Positions 42,644 through 53,037 of a DNA stretch of 64,000 nucleotides are shown one piece after another. The notes beneath the pieces were generated by a model. The model made no database searches and was not told the DNA's origin. It was given only the letters and a program-made list of their open reading frames with translations. This stretch comes from Bradyrhizobium sediminis (lineage in GTDB: Bacteria > Pseudomonadota > Alphaproteobacteria > Rhizobiales > Xanthobacteraceae): the NCBI RefSeq assembly GCF_018736085.1, contig NZ_CP076134.1, positions 3,606,501 to 3,670,500 on the forward strand. The letters are read 5' to 3'. Positions within the stretch are counted from its first letter, which is position 1. Each line of letters starts with the position of its first letter. The position numbers and the translations under genes were made by a program.

Positions 42644-44242
42644 TCACGCCGGTGCGCCCGACTTCACCAGCTTGTAAATGACCGAATCCATCAGCGCCTG
42701 AAACGACGCATCGATGATATTGGGCGACACGCCGATCGTGGTCCAGCTCTCGCCCTGCTCGTCCTCGCTCTCGATCAGCACCCGTGTCACCGCTTCCGTG
42801 CCGCCATTGAGGATACGCACGCGATAGTCGATCAGCTTCAGGCCTTCGATGTATTTCTGGTATTTACCGAGATCCTTGCGCAGCGCCACGTCGAGGGCAT
42901 TGACGGGGCCGTTGCCTTCGGCCGCCGAGATCAGCCGTTCGCCGGCGACGTCGACCTTCACCACCGCCATCGCCACCGTGACGCGCTGGCCGTTGGCGTT
43001 GTAGCGCTGCTCGACATTGACGTCGAACTGCTCGACCCGGAAATATTCCGGCACCTTGCCCAGCGTGCGCCGCGCCAGCAGCTCGAACGAGGCATCGGCG
43101 GACTCGTAGGCATAGCCGGCGGCTTCGCGCTCCTTCAGTTCCTCGACCAGGCGCGCCAGCTTCGGGTCGCTCTTGTCGTAGGCGATGCCTGCGCGGTCGA
43201 GCTCGGCCATGACGTTGGAGCGGCCGGCCTGGTCGGACACCAGCACCTTGCGATGATTGCCGACCGATTCGGGCAACACATGCTCGTAACTATGCGGATC
43301 CTTCATCATCGCCGAGGCATGAATACCGGCTTTGGTGACGAAGGCGCTTTCGCCGACATAAGCCGCGTGGCGGTTCGGCGCCCGGTTGAGCATGTCGTCG
43401 AGGGTGCGCGACACCCTCATCAGCGTCGCCATCTTGTCCGCGGTGACGCCGATCTCGAAGGCATCGGAAAATTCGCGCTTCAGCCGTAGCGTCGGGATCA
43501 GCGAGCACAGATTGGCGTTGCCGCAGCGCTCCCCTAACCCATTCAGCGTGCCCTGGATCTGGCGCGCGCCGGCGCGCACCGCGGCCAGCGAATTGGCCAC
43601 CGCCTGCTCGGTGTCGTTATGGGCGTGGATGCCGACGTGATCGCCCGGAATATGTTTCACCACCTCGCCGACGACGGTCTCGATCTCATGCGGCATGGTG
43701 CCGCCATTGGTGTCGCACAGCACCACCCAGCGCACCCCGGAATCATAGGCCGCTTTGGCGCAGGCCAGCGCGAAATCCGGATTTTCCTTGTAGCCGTCGA
43801 AAAAATGCTCGCAGTCGAGCATGACCTCGCGGCCCGCCGACTTCGCCGCCTGCACGCTGTCGCGGATCGAGGCGAGGTTCTCCTCGTTGGTGGTCTCGAG
43901 CGCCACCCGCACCTGATAGGCGGAGGACTTTGCGACAAAGCAGATCGCATCGGCCTTGGCCTCGATCAGCGCCGCCAGGCCCGGATCGTTCGAGGCCGAA
44001 CGGCCCGGACGCCGCGTCATGCCGAACGCCGTGAACTGCGCATGTTCGAGCTTCGGCTTTGCGGCAAAGAATTCGCTGTCGGTCGGATTGGCGCCGGGAT
44101 AGCCGCCCTCGACATAGTCGATGCCGAGTTCGTCGAGCATTTGCGCGATGATCTGCTTGTCGTGCAGCGTGAAATCGACGCCGTTGGTCTGCGCGCCGTC
44201 GCGCAGCGTGGTGTCGAACAGATAGAGGCGTTCGCGGCTCAT
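42644..44242 (-). CDS. cimA: Citramalate synthase
   Basis: A 532-residue enzyme that joins pyruvate and acetyl-CoA to citramalate, giving 2-oxobutanoate for isoleucine without threonine. The N-terminal HMGL-like TIM barrel has LFDTTLRDGAQTNGVDF and the metal site GIHAHNDTEQA; the C-terminal part is a LeuA-type regulatory domain. The TNGVDF variant and length fit CimA rather than 2-isopropylmalate synthase. Its ATG overlaps the stop of the GNAT gene by ATGA (44239-44242). Confidence 0.92.
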   Translation of the reverse strand: MSRERLYLFDTTLRDGAQTNGVDFTLHDKQIIAQMLDELGIDYVEGGYPGANPTDSEFFAAKPKLEHAQFTAFGMTRRPGRSASNDPGLAALIEAKADAICFVAKSSAYQVRVALETTNEENLASIRDSVQAAKSAGREVMLDCEHFFDGYKENPDFALACAKAAYDSGVRWVVLCDTNGGTMPHEIETVVGEVVKHIPGDHVGIHAHNDTEQAVANSLAAVRAGARQIQGTLNGLGERCGNANLCSLIPTLRLKREFSDAFEIGVTADKMATLMRVSRTLDDMLNRAPNRHAAYVGESAFVTKAGIHASAMMKDPHSYEHVLPESVGNHRKVLVSDQAGRSNVMAELDRAGIAYDKSDPKLARLVEELKEREAAGYAYESADASFELLARRTLGKVPEYFRVEQFDVNVEQRYNANGQRVTVAMAVVKVDVAGERLISAAEGNGPVNALDVALRKDLGKYQKYIEGLKLIDYRVRILNGGTEAVTRVLIESEDEQGESWTTIGVSPNIIDASFQALMDSVIYKLVKSGAPA

Positions 44243-44751
44243 GTGGAAGCTCCCGGCGCAGCCGCCTGGGCAAGCGTCTTCTGCATCGTGGTGTTGGCCA
44301 GCCACTCGCCATTGACGGTGACGGTGTTGCGCTGCTTGGCGACGTAGCCGCGCCTGGCGAAGAATTCCAGCGCATTGTCGCTGGCGTCGACGGTCAGGTT
44401 TGTCACGCCGCGGCTGCCGGCGAGTTTTTCCAGCGCGTCGCACAGCGTCGCGGCGACGCCCTGCCCGACCGCGCCCGGGTGAACATAGAGCATGTCGATA
44501 TGGTCGGCGCCTTTCAGCGAGGCAAAGCCGACCGGCGAACCCTGCAGCGTGGCGACCAGCGTGAGCGCACCCGCCAGGCGCTTGCCGAATTGCGCTTCGT
44601 CCTCGGCGGCGCTGGCCCAGGCTTGCTGCTGCGCCTCGCTGTAGTCATCGCCGGTCAATTCGGCGATGGCAGCGGCGAAGATCGCCGCCAGCACGGGCGT
44701 ATCGGCCGCAAGGTACGGCCGCAGCGCGGGTTTGGGCAGCGTCTGTCCCAT
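44239..44751 (-). CDS. GNAT-family N-acetyltransferase
   Basis: A 170-residue GCN5-related acetyltransferase with the acetyl-CoA region MLYVHPGAVGQGVAATLCDALE (motif A) and FFARRGYVAKQRNTVTVNG at the end. The last part matches the common F-Y-x-x-x-G-F-x-x-x pattern of small-molecule acetyltransferases. Start ATG 44751. It lies between the 37-residue membrane protein and cimA. Confidence 0.87.
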   Translation of the reverse strand: MGQTLPKPALRPYLAADTPVLAAIFAAAIAELTGDDYSEAQQQAWASAAEDEAQFGKRLAGALTLVATLQGSPVGFASLKGADHIDMLYVHPGAVGQGVAATLCDALEKLAGSRGVTNLTVDASDNALEFFARRGYVAKQRNTVTVNGEWLANTTMQKTLAQAAAPGAST

Positions 44752-44759
44752 CGCAATAT

Positions 44760-44873
44760 TCACCACATGCCGTACAGTTTCAGGGCCAGCGCCACCGCAC
44801 CGGCGATCAGCAGGATCTTCAGCGCGATATAATAGAGCCAGTGCTTTGGAAACGGCGTATCGGGTTTGGTCAT
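44760..44873 (-). CDS. 37-residue membrane protein in the cysS operon
   Basis: The minus strand reads [20 protein letters not shown] followed by [17 protein letters not shown] and TGA at 44760-44762. One membrane helix follows a hydrophilic start. Its ATG overlaps the cysS stop codon as ATGA (44870-44873), which supports real translation by coupling, and the GNAT gene begins 8 bases after its stop. I know no function. Confidence 0.7.
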   Translation of the reverse strand: MTKPDTPFPKHWLYYIALKILLIAGAVALALKLYGMW

Positions 44874-46273
44874 CGCGCGATCTCCCAGGTGGTACCTTCT
44901 TTGGAATCCTTGATGACGACGCCCATGGCGGCCAATTCATCGCGGATACGATCGGATTCCCTGAAATCCTTGCGCGCGCGCGCCGCGGCGCGATCGGAGA
45001 TCAAGCCATCGATGTGTTTCGCGTCGACGCCGCTCGCCTGCTGCTTTCGGCCCTTCCACTCGGCCGCGCTCTCGGACAGGAAACCGAGCAGCCGCAGCGT
45101 CGCAGCGAACTCGCCGCGGTCGCGCTCGCTGCCGGATGCCGCCGCGTTTCGCAGGCCGTGCAGCGAGGCGATCATCTGCGGCGTGTTCAGATCGTCCGAA
45201 AGTGCTGCAATGACGGCATCCGACGGCCGGTCGGATTTGACGTCGGCCGCAATGGCGTACCAGTCATCGAGCGTTTTCGCGCTCTCTTCGAGGTTCTTCG
45301 AGGTCCAGTCGATCGGCGAGCGGTAATGCGTCTTCAACATATTGAGGCGCAGCACCTCGCCCGGCCAATCCGCCAGGGATTCCCTGATGGTGATGAAGTT
45401 GCCGAGGCTCTTCGACATCTTCTCGCTTTCGACCTGCAGGAAGCCGTTGTGCATCCAGACATTGGCCATGCGGTCGGCGTGAAAGGCGCAAGTGCTCTGC
45501 GCGAGCTCGTTCTCGTGATGCGGAAACACCAGATCGATGCCGCCGCCATGGATGTCGAACCGCTCGCCGAGATGCTTCCACGCCATCGCCGAGCACTCGA
45601 TGTGCCAGCCCGGGCGGCCCTGCGTCCTGATGCCCGACGGCGACGGCCATGACGGCTCGCCCGGCTTCGACGGCTTCCACAGCACGAAGTCGGTGGCGTC
45701 GCGCTTGTACGGCGCGACATCGACGCGAGCGCCGGCGATCATCTCGTCCAGTGAGCGGTTGGCGAGCGCGCCGTAGCGCGGCAGCACCGAATTCGCAGCG
45801 TTCATCGCCTGCGGCGAGAACAGCACGTGGTCCTCGGCGACATAGGCAAAGCCGCCCAGCACCAGCCGCTCGATGATGTCGCGCATCTCCGCGATATGCT
45901 CAGTGGCGCGCGGCTCGACCGTCGGGCGCAGGCAGCCCAGCGCATCGACATCGTCGTGGAACTGCTTTTCGGTCTGCTCGGTGACCTTGCGGATCGCCTC
46001 GTTCAGCGGCAGGCCGGGGAAATCCCTCGCCGCGCGATCGTTGATCTTGTCATCGACGTCGGTGATGTTGCGGACATAGGTGACGTGGCCGGCGCCATAG
46101 ACGTGCCGCAGCAGCCGGAACAGCACGTCGAACACGATGACCGGACGCGCATTTCCGATATGGGCGAAGTCATAGACCGTCGGCCCGCAGACATACATGC
46201 GCACGTTCTTGGGATCGAGCGGCGCAAATGGCCGCTTTTCCCTGGTCAACGTATCGTAGAGTCGCAATTGCAT
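44870..46273 (-). CDS. cysS: Cysteinyl-tRNA synthetase
   Basis: A 467-residue class I aminoacyl-tRNA synthetase. The HIGH motif is in [18 protein letters not shown] in [11 protein letters not shown], and zinc ligands are suggested by [17 protein letters not shown] and HHENELAQS. Length is normal. It heads the overlapping set cysS, small membrane protein, GNAT, cimA. Confidence 0.96.
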   Translation of the reverse strand: MQLRLYDTLTREKRPFAPLDPKNVRMYVCGPTVYDFAHIGNARPVIVFDVLFRLLRHVYGAGHVTYVRNITDVDDKINDRAARDFPGLPLNEAIRKVTEQTEKQFHDDVDALGCLRPTVEPRATEHIAEMRDIIERLVLGGFAYVAEDHVLFSPQAMNAANSVLPRYGALANRSLDEMIAGARVDVAPYKRDATDFVLWKPSKPGEPSWPSPSGIRTQGRPGWHIECSAMAWKHLGERFDIHGGGIDLVFPHHENELAQSTCAFHADRMANVWMHNGFLQVESEKMSKSLGNFITIRESLADWPGEVLRLNMLKTHYRSPIDWTSKNLEESAKTLDDWYAIAADVKSDRPSDAVIAALSDDLNTPQMIASLHGLRNAAASGSERDRGEFAATLRLLGFLSESAAEWKGRKQQASGVDAKHIDGLISDRAAARARKDFRESDRIRDELAAMGVVIKDSKEGTTWEIAR

Positions 46274-46547
46274 GGATATCCCGTCCCTTGCGGCCGGGCG
46301 TCCAGTGATCTCGTGTGAGAAAAGACGGCCTCAGCCAGCGAATCGCTAGCTCATAATCTCGCGGCAAATGCTGCAGATGGCGAGGAAACCGTTCATGGAA
46401 AACACCATGGGCCAGCCCGGGGGACGCCGTCAAGGCCTTGCAAACGCCCGATTCGGCCGGCAAACGGCCCGCCCCGCCATGGTTAATCATTTTTAACGTT
46501 TTGGGTTTATTCGAATGGGAGCGGTCCTCTCATTCATTTGGTGCAGC

Positions 46548-46856
46548 ATGCGATCCCTGTCAGCGCTCTTGACCTGTCTGTCCCTGCTCGCCGCGACGGC
46601 CGCATCGGCCGACAGCCGTGTCTTCATCATCGCCAACCAGGCGGACGGCTACGGCGTCGACCAGTGCCTCGCCAAGGGCGAAAAATGCGGCGCCCATGCC
46701 GCCCGCTCCTATTGCCAGTCGCGGGATTTCGCCCAGGCCGTGTCGTACCGGCGGGTCGATCCCGACGAAGTAACCGGGGCTATCCCGAAGGCAGCCGGCG
46801 GCAACTGCAGCCATGCCGGTTGCAACGAATACGTCGCCATTACCTGCCAGCGCTGA
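46548..46856 (+). CDS. Secreted cysteine-rich hypothetical protein
   Basis: A 102-residue protein with a signal peptide (MRSLSALLTCLSLLAATAASA) and a compact mature part holding six cysteines (QCLAKGEKCG, SYCQS, NCSHAGCNEY, ITCQR), probably disulfide-bonded in the periplasm. I start at ATG 46548 directly before the signal peptide; the frame opens at 46515. Family not recognised. The gap 46274-46547 upstream holds no gene. Confidence 0.65.
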   Translation: MRSLSALLTCLSLLAATAASADSRVFIIANQADGYGVDQCLAKGEKCGAHAARSYCQSRDFAQAVSYRRVDPDEVTGAIPKAAGGNCSHAGCNEYVAITCQR

Positions 46857-47011
46857 AGCCATCCCGCCCGGCCGGGATCGAAGGCCGGTTCCGCCACACC
46901 GGCGCCCCGGAAACGACGTGACGCTGCCCCGAGAAGCAGGTATGTGAGGCCGCGTTGGCCGCGCTTTTCGGTGCTATCGGCCTGCGCGGTTTAGCTTCTC
47001 ATTGGCCGGAT

Positions 47012-48145
47012 ATGCTGGAAACGCCGATTACCCCCTTCTTCCGCCGGATTCTGGCCTGCGCCGTGCTGCTCGGCGCGGTCGCGCTCGGCGTTGACGCCTC
47101 CGCGCAGATGAATCCGGGGCCGCCGCCTTCGCAGGGCGGCGCTGCCGTGAATCCGATGTGCCCGCGGCTCGAAGCGCAACTGGCGAGCATCGACCGCGGC
47201 GGCGGCAGCGGCGATCCGGCCAAGGAAGAGCAGATCCGGCGCTACCAGGATGCCGCTTCCAGGCAGCAGGACGAACTCGACCGCGTCACCTCGCAGGCCA
47301 AGCGCATGGGCTGCGACAGTTCGGGATTTTTCTCGCTGTTTTCCGGCCAGTCGGCGCAATGCGGTCCGGTCAACAACAAGATCCAGCAGATGCGCGGCAA
47401 TCTCGACCAGATCACGACCAGCCTCGAGCGGTTGCGCGGCGGCGGCTTCGGCGGCTCCGAGCGCGAGAACCAGCGCCGCTCCGTGTTGACGGCGCTCGCC
47501 CAGAACAATTGCGGGCCGCAATATGCCGCAGCCGCCCGCAACGGCGGCAATTTCCTCGAAAATCTGTTCGGCGACAGGGGCAATCTCAATGCGCCCCCCG
47601 GCGATCTCGGGCCGCAATCCGGAACCTATCGCACAGTCTGTGTGCGCACCTGCGACGGCGCCTATTTCCCGGTCTCCTTCGCCACCGTGCCGGCACGCTT
47701 CCCGGATGACGAGAAGAGCTGCAAGGCGCTGTGTCCGGCGACGGAAGCGACACTGTTTGCCTATCGCAACCCCGGCGAAGACATGAACCAGGCCGTCTCG
47801 ATCAGCGGCCAGCCTTATTCGGCGCTGCCGAATGCGTTCAAATACCGCACCGAGTTCAATCCGTCCTGCGCGTGCAAGGCGGCCGGACAGACATGGTCGG
47901 ACGCGCTGAAAGCCGTCGATGACAAGGCTGCCGCCGAACAGCAGGGCGATATCATCGTCACCGAGGAGAGCGCGAAGAAGATGGCGCGGCCGCCTGCACC
48001 GAAGGCGGTCAACGCCAAGAAGGGTGCGGCCCCCGCAGCCACGACCGCCACCGCACCGGCGGCCAGCACGGCGGCAACGGCAGGCACCACCCCTGACAAC
48101 AAGCCGATCCGTTCGGTGGGGCCGACCTTCATCCCCGCGCGTTAA
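47012..48145 (+). CDS. Secreted DUF2865 domain protein
   Basis: The 377-residue exported protein has a signal peptide (FRRILACAVLLGAVALGVDASA), a coiled-coil segment (EEQIRRYQDAASRQQDELDR), and a cysteine-containing domain with VCVRTCDGAYFPVSFAT and CKALCPATEATLFAYRNPG, typical of DUF2865. The C-terminal 60 residues are a low-complexity Ala/Thr/Pro tail. DUF2865 function is unknown; the YFPVSFAT core suggests an envelope role. ATG 47012 is chosen because it opens the signal peptide. Confidence 0.85.
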   Translation: MLETPITPFFRRILACAVLLGAVALGVDASAQMNPGPPPSQGGAAVNPMCPRLEAQLASIDRGGGSGDPAKEEQIRRYQDAASRQQDELDRVTSQAKRMGCDSSGFFSLFSGQSAQCGPVNNKIQQMRGNLDQITTSLERLRGGGFGGSERENQRRSVLTALAQNNCGPQYAAAARNGGNFLENLFGDRGNLNAPPGDLGPQSGTYRTVCVRTCDGAYFPVSFATVPARFPDDEKSCKALCPATEATLFAYRNPGEDMNQAVSISGQPYSALPNAFKYRTEFNPSCACKAAGQTWSDALKAVDDKAAAEQQGDIIVTEESAKKMARPPAPKAVNAKKGAAPAATTATAPAASTAATAGTTPDNKPIRSVGPTFIPAR

Positions 48146-48167
48146 GGCCTTTTCCTGTGCGACAGCC

Positions 48168-49919
48168 CTAACCCTCGAACACTTCCGCCGACCCGCGGGC
48201 CGCGCGCGACAGCAGCGTATCGTCCGGTTGCGGCAGCGCCTTGCCGGTATCGCGAAAACGGTTGGTGATGGGATAGCGGCGATCCCTGCCGAAATTCTTT
48301 TGCGTGACCTTGACGCCAGGAGCCGCCTGCCGCCGCTTGTATTCGGCAATATTGAGCAGGCGGTCGATCCGCGTCACCACGGCCGCGTCGAAGCCGGCGG
48401 CAATGATGTCAGCCAGCGGCTCCTCGCGCTCGACCAGCCGCTCCAGGATCGCGTCGAGCATGTCGTAGGGCGGCAGCGAATCCTGGTCGGTCTGGTTTTC
48501 GCGCAGCTCCGCGGTCGGCGGCCGGGTGATGATGTGGACCGGGATCACTTCGCCTGATGGGCCGAGCGCGCCGTCGGGCTTCCATGAATTGCGTAAAGTG
48601 GAGAGCCGGAACACCTCGGTCTTGTAGATGTCCTTGATCGGATTGAAGCCGCCGTTCATGTCGCCATAAATTGTAGCGTAGCCGACCGACATTTCCGACT
48701 TGTTGCCGGTCGTGACCACCATCGCGCCGGTCTTGTTGGAGATCGCCATCAGCAGCGTGCCGCGGGTGCGCGCCTGCAGATTCTCTTCGGTGATGTCGCG
48801 CGGCAGGCCGGCGAAGGTTTTGGACAGGATTTCCTCAAAGCCGTTCACCGCCGGCGCGATCGGGAACACCTCGTAGCGGATGCCGAGCGCTTTCGAGAGT
48901 TTCGCCGCGTCGTCGAGCGACACCTGCGCGGTAAAACGAAACGGCAGCATCACGCCGCGGACCCGGTCGGCACCGAGCGCATCGACCGCGATCGCCGCGC
49001 ACAGCGCCGAATCGATGCCGCCGGAGACGCCGAGCAGCACGCCGGGAAACCCGTTCTTGCCGACGTAATCGCGCAAGCCGAGCACGCAGGCCGCATAATC
49101 GCCCTTGTCGCCGTCGACGACGGGCGCCACCGGCCCGTCGCAGCGCCAGCCGGCGTCGGTCTTGCGCCAGCGCAGGGTCGTGATGTTCTCCTCGAACGCC
49201 GGCAATTGCGCAGCGACCGACAGATCGCCGTTCAGCGCGAACGAGGCACCGTCGAACACCAGCTCGTCCTGTCCGCCGATCTGGTTGAGATAGACCAGCG
49301 GCAGCCCGCTTTCGGTGACGCGGGCGACCGCGATCGACAGCCGCAGATCGTTCTTGTCGCGGGCATAGGGCGAGCCGTTCGGCACCACCAGGATTTCCGC
49401 GCCGGTCTCGGCAAGACATTCGACGACGTTCTCGTAGTCTTCTGATTCCTCGAGCCAGATGTCCTCGCAGATGGGAACGCCGACCCGGATGCCGCGGATC
49501 GTCACCGGCCCCGCGGCGGGGCCGCGCGCGAACAGGCGCTTTTCGTCGAACACGCCGTAGTTCGGCAAATTGGCCTTGTAACGGATGGCGGCGATGCGCC
49601 CGCCGTCGAGCAGCGCGCAGGCATTATAGAGCTTGCCGTCATCGACCCAGGGGCTGCCGATCAGCACCGCCGGGCCGCCATCGCCGGTCTCGCGCGCCAG
49701 CGCCTCGACGGCGGCGCGGCAGGCCGACTGCAGCGCCGGCTTCAGGACCAGGTCTTCCGGCGGATAGCCGCAGATGAACAGTTCCGGCAGCACCAGCAGG
49801 TCGGCGCCGTCGGCCTTCGCCCGCGCGCGGGCGGCGCGCGCCTTGGCGGCGTTGCCCTCGACGTCACCGACGATCGGATCCAACTGCGCCAGCGTGATCT
49901 TGAACTGAGGTTCGGTCAT
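48168..49919 (-). CDS. nadE: Glutamine-dependent NAD(+) synthetase
   Basis: A 583-residue two-domain enzyme. The N-terminal nitrilase-type glutaminase has Glu in LVLPELFICGYPPEDL, Lys in YKANLPNYGVFDEKR and Cys in VPICEDIWLEE. The C-terminal ATP-pyrophosphatase has LLGVSGGIDSALCAAIA. It amidates nicotinate adenine dinucleotide in the last step of NAD synthesis. It converges with the DUF2865 gene. Confidence 0.95.
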   Translation of the reverse strand: MTEPQFKITLAQLDPIVGDVEGNAAKARAARARAKADGADLLVLPELFICGYPPEDLVLKPALQSACRAAVEALARETGDGGPAVLIGSPWVDDGKLYNACALLDGGRIAAIRYKANLPNYGVFDEKRLFARGPAAGPVTIRGIRVGVPICEDIWLEESEDYENVVECLAETGAEILVVPNGSPYARDKNDLRLSIAVARVTESGLPLVYLNQIGGQDELVFDGASFALNGDLSVAAQLPAFEENITTLRWRKTDAGWRCDGPVAPVVDGDKGDYAACVLGLRDYVGKNGFPGVLLGVSGGIDSALCAAIAVDALGADRVRGVMLPFRFTAQVSLDDAAKLSKALGIRYEVFPIAPAVNGFEEILSKTFAGLPRDITEENLQARTRGTLLMAISNKTGAMVVTTGNKSEMSVGYATIYGDMNGGFNPIKDIYKTEVFRLSTLRNSWKPDGALGPSGEVIPVHIITRPPTAELRENQTDQDSLPPYDMLDAILERLVEREEPLADIIAAGFDAAVVTRIDRLLNIAEYKRRQAAPGVKVTQKNFGRDRRYPITNRFRDTGKALPQPDDTLLSRAARGSAEVFEG

Positions 49920-49964
49920 CTGGTGATGGTGCCCTGCACAAGCCCAAACTGCAATCGCAAGCTT

Positions 49965-50318
49965 TTAGATCACGCCCATGCATTCGGCGATGGCAAACAG
50001 CCAGAACAGGCCGGCCATGACCAGCGCGACGCCGACCGCCGCCGAGCCCATGTCCTTGACCCGCCCGATCTGCGGATCATGGTCGGTGGTAAGCCGGTCG
50101 GCGAGCTTCTCGATCGCGGTGTTGAGCAGCTCGACCACCAGCACCATAGCGACCGCGGCGACCAGTTCGACGCTGCGCATGGTGGTGACGCCGATCAGCC
50201 ACGCCAGCGGCAAAGCCAGCACAAGGGCCGCGATCTCCTCGCGCACCGCCTGCTCCGAGCGAATGGCAAAGGCGAGGCCGTTGCGCGTATTGATGGTGGC
50301 CCGCCAGAACCGCAGCAA
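49965..50318 (-). CDS. dgkA: Diacylglycerol kinase (DgkA)
   Basis: A 117-residue three-helix membrane kinase with the signature ELLNTAIEKLADRLTTDHDPQIGRVKDMGSAAV, of which the E-x-L-N-T-A-I-E and KD-x-x-S-A-A-V parts are diagnostic. It recycles diacylglycerol from envelope polymer synthesis. It begins 1 base after the DAHP synthase stop codon, so the two are probably co-transcribed. Confidence 0.93.
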   Translation of the reverse strand: MLRFWRATINTRNGLAFAIRSEQAVREEIAALVLALPLAWLIGVTTMRSVELVAAVAMVLVVELLNTAIEKLADRLTTDHDPQIGRVKDMGSAAVGVALVMAGLFWLFAIAECMGVI

Positions 50319-50319
50319 A

Positions 50320-51708
50320 TCAGAGTCCCGCTGCGGCCGGCATCGGCTGCGCCTTGCCGGCGCGTTCCTGCTTGAGCAGTTCGGCGATCAGGAAGGCCAT
50401 GTCGATCGACTGCTCGGCATTGAGGCGGGGATCGCACACGGTGTGATAGCGATCGCTGAGATCCTCTTGCGTAATGGCCCGCGCGCCGCCGATGCATTCG
50501 GTGACGTCCTGCCCGGTCATTTCCAGATGGACGCCGCCGGCGTGCGTCCCTTCGGCGGCGTGGATGGTGAAGAACGACTTCACCTCCGAAAGGATCCGGT
50601 CGAAGGGGCGGGTCTTGTAGCCTGAGGTCGAGGAAATGGTGTTGCCGTGCATCGGATCGCACGACCACACCACGACGCGGCCCTCGCGCTGCACGGCGCG
50701 GATCAGCCCCGGCAGGTGATCGCCGATCTTGTCGGATCCGAAACGGTTGATCAGCGTCAGCCGTCCGGCTTCATTCTCCGGATTGAGGACGTCGATCAGC
50801 TTCAGTAGCTCGTCCGGCTTCAGCGAGGGGCCGCATTTCAGGCCGATCGGATTCTTGATGCCGCGGAAATATTCGACATGGCCGTGATCGAGCTGGCGGG
50901 TGCGGTCGCCGATCCAGATCATGTGGCCCGAGGTCGCGTACCAGTCGCCGGTGGTGGAATCGACCCGGGTGAAGGCCTGCTCGTAGCCGAGCAGCAGCGC
51001 CTCGTGGCTGGTGTAGAAATCGGTGGCGCGCAACTCCGGGTGGCTTTCCAGATCGAGGCCGCAGGCGCGCATGAAGTTCAGCGCGTCCGAGATGCGGTCG
51101 GCCAGTTCCTTGTACCGCCGCGACTGCGGGGAATCCTTGAGGAAGCCCAGCATCCACTGATGCACGCTGCCGAGGTTGGCAAAACCGCCGGTGGCAAACG
51201 CCCGCAGCAGGTTCAAGGTCGCCGCCGACTGGCGGTAGGCCATCAACTGGCGCTGCGGATCGGGGGTGCGCGCCTCCCGCGTGAAGGCGATGTCGTTGAC
51301 GATGTCGCCGCGGTAGCTCGGCAGCTCGACGCCGTCGATCTTTTCGGTCGGCGACGAACGGGGCTTGGCGAACTGGCCGGCGATGCGGCCGACCTTCACC
51401 ACCGGCAGCGCGCCGGCATAGGTCAAAACCACCGCCATCTGCAGCAGCACACGGAAGAAGTCGCGGATGTTGTTGGCGCCGTGTTCGGCAAAGCTCTCGG
51501 CGCAGTCGCCGCCCTGCAGCAGGAACGCCTCGCCTTTGGCGACGCGCCCGAGCGCCTTTTTCAGGTTGCGGGCCTCACCGGCAAAGACCAGCGGCGGAAA
51601 CGTGGCGAGCTGCGCCTCGACATCGGCCAACGCCTTGGCGTCGGGATATTCGGGGATCTGCAGCGACGGCTTGGCGCGCCAGCTATCGGGTGTCCACCGC
51701 TCGGACAT
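50320..51708 (-). CDS. Class II (plant-type) 3-deoxy-7-phosphoheptulonate synthase
   Basis: A 462-residue DAHP synthase of the class II family, first enzyme of the shikimate pathway. Hallmarks are [47 protein letters not shown] and [22 protein letters not shown] precedes the ATG at 51708; the frame extends a further 37 codons without family similarity. Confidence 0.95.
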   Translation of the reverse strand: MSERWTPDSWRAKPSLQIPEYPDAKALADVEAQLATFPPLVFAGEARNLKKALGRVAKGEAFLLQGGDCAESFAEHGANNIRDFFRVLLQMAVVLTYAGALPVVKVGRIAGQFAKPRSSPTEKIDGVELPSYRGDIVNDIAFTREARTPDPQRQLMAYRQSAATLNLLRAFATGGFANLGSVHQWMLGFLKDSPQSRRYKELADRISDALNFMRACGLDLESHPELRATDFYTSHEALLLGYEQAFTRVDSTTGDWYATSGHMIWIGDRTRQLDHGHVEYFRGIKNPIGLKCGPSLKPDELLKLIDVLNPENEAGRLTLINRFGSDKIGDHLPGLIRAVQREGRVVVWSCDPMHGNTISSTSGYKTRPFDRILSEVKSFFTIHAAEGTHAGGVHLEMTGQDVTECIGGARAITQEDLSDRYHTVCDPRLNAEQSIDMAFLIAELLKQERAGKAQPMPAAAGL

Positions 51709-51979
51709 GACGTTAACTCCTGAGCAAAAACCGCTACTTATGGCAGGTAGCCGAAGGGCCGGGTTATACACAGGCTGTTGAAGAACCGCCAGAGCGCGAT
51801 CACCTTCGATGACAGCCATCGCGCCCTATCCTTTTGTTCGGGCACGATCTTTTCGCGGGAAACCGGACCGCTTTTCCGGATCGTCCACCTCGAATTCAAG
51901 TTCTCCAGACAACCCCTTGCGGCAAAAGCCGAATTCGCATTTGCTGGGCGCACTCACGAAGGCCGAGAGGAAACAGGGG

Positions 51980-52879
51980 TTGGCTGAGGCTGCGCTGGAC
52001 GACGTCTTCATCGACGATATCACCTTCCCTGCTACCGACGGGTACCTGCTTGGGGCGACACTGTTTCTGCCGCGCGGCGCAAAGAGCCATGCGGTGCTGA
52101 TCAATTCGGCCACCGCGACCCCGCGCAAGGTCTACCGGCGGTTCGCCGGCTATCTGGCGCGCCGCGGCTGCGCGGTCTTGACCTACGACTACCGCGGCAT
52201 CGGCGACAGCAGGCAGAAGGCCATGGTCGGCTACAACCAGACCAAGTCGTTGGCCGGCTTCAACGCCACGATGTCGGACTGGGCCGGCAAGGACGTCACC
52301 GCTGCGGTGGTCTGGATGCGCGAGCGCTACAAGGCCCTGCCGCTCAACTTCGTCGGCCATTCCTTCGGCGGCCAGGCGCTGGGGCTGCTCTCCAACAACA
52401 CCGAGGTCTCGCGCGCGCTCTTCATCGCAGCGCAGGCCGGCTACTGGAAACTGATGGCCCTGCCGGAGAATTACCGCGTCTATGCCATGCTGAAATTCGT
52501 CGGCCTCCCCCTCACCCGGATGATGGGCTACGCGCCCGGCTGGACCGGGCTCGGCGAAGACCTGCCGAGAGGTGTGTTCGAGCAATGGGCCTCCTGGGTC
52601 ATGAGCGAGCGCTATCTGTTCACCGATCCGAAGCTGCCGGGCCTGTCGAATTTCGCCAACTACAAGGGCGCGCTGCGCGCGCTGTGTTTCTCCGACGATC
52701 CCTGGGCGACGCGGCCGGCGGTCGGCCTGCTGAGCTCGGGATTTTCCGCCATCGAGCCCGAGATCCTGACCATCAAGCCCGCCGATATCGGCGCCGCGAA
52801 GATCGGCCATTTCGGCTTCTTCCGCCCCGAGCACCGCGACACGCTGTGGCGCGGGGCGGCGGAATGGATTCAGGCGTAA
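51980..52879 (+). CDS. Alpha/beta-hydrolase
   Basis: A 299-residue serine hydrolase with nucleophile elbow GHSFGGQ near residue 130, oxyanion region LINSATATPRK, and a C-terminal His in IGHFGFFRPEHRDTLW. It resembles YheT/peptidase-like soluble hydrolases of unknown substrate. The open frame begins at 51809, but a TTG at 51980 has AGGAAACAGGGG before it and begins closer to the conserved fold; start uncertain. Confidence 0.78.
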   Translation: MAEAALDDVFIDDITFPATDGYLLGATLFLPRGAKSHAVLINSATATPRKVYRRFAGYLARRGCAVLTYDYRGIGDSRQKAMVGYNQTKSLAGFNATMSDWAGKDVTAAVVWMRERYKALPLNFVGHSFGGQALGLLSNNTEVSRALFIAAQAGYWKLMALPENYRVYAMLKFVGLPLTRMMGYAPGWTGLGEDLPRGVFEQWASWVMSERYLFTDPKLPGLSNFANYKGALRALCFSDDPWATRPAVGLLSSGFSAIEPEILTIKPADIGAAKIGHFGFFRPEHRDTLWRGAAEWIQA

Positions 52880-52890
52880 ACGCACCCTCT

Positions 52891-53015
52891 CCGTCGTCCC
52901 TGCGCAAGCAGGGATCCATAACCACCGTTGCTCATTTTTAGAAAGACTGCCGCTCCAGCCGAGCACAATATCACGTCCTGTGGTGATGGTGCCCGGCTCA
53001 AGGCCGGGACGACGG
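52891..53015. repeat. Palindromic dispersed repeat with CCGTCGTCCC ends
   Basis: Outer arms CCGTCGTCCC (52891-52900) and GGGACGACGG (53006-53015) pair perfectly. Inside are the hairpins CCCTGCGCAAGCAGGG and GCCCGGCTCAAGGCCGGG. It lies directly after the alpha/beta-hydrolase gene and may help terminate transcription. Confidence 0.75.
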
Positions 53016-53037
53016 GGGTGATTGTGGTTGCAGACCG

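Noticed and set aside
46483..46496. CtrA-like TTAA pair before the secreted cysteine-rich gene
   Set aside because: The spacer is six bases rather than seven, so it does not fit the site.
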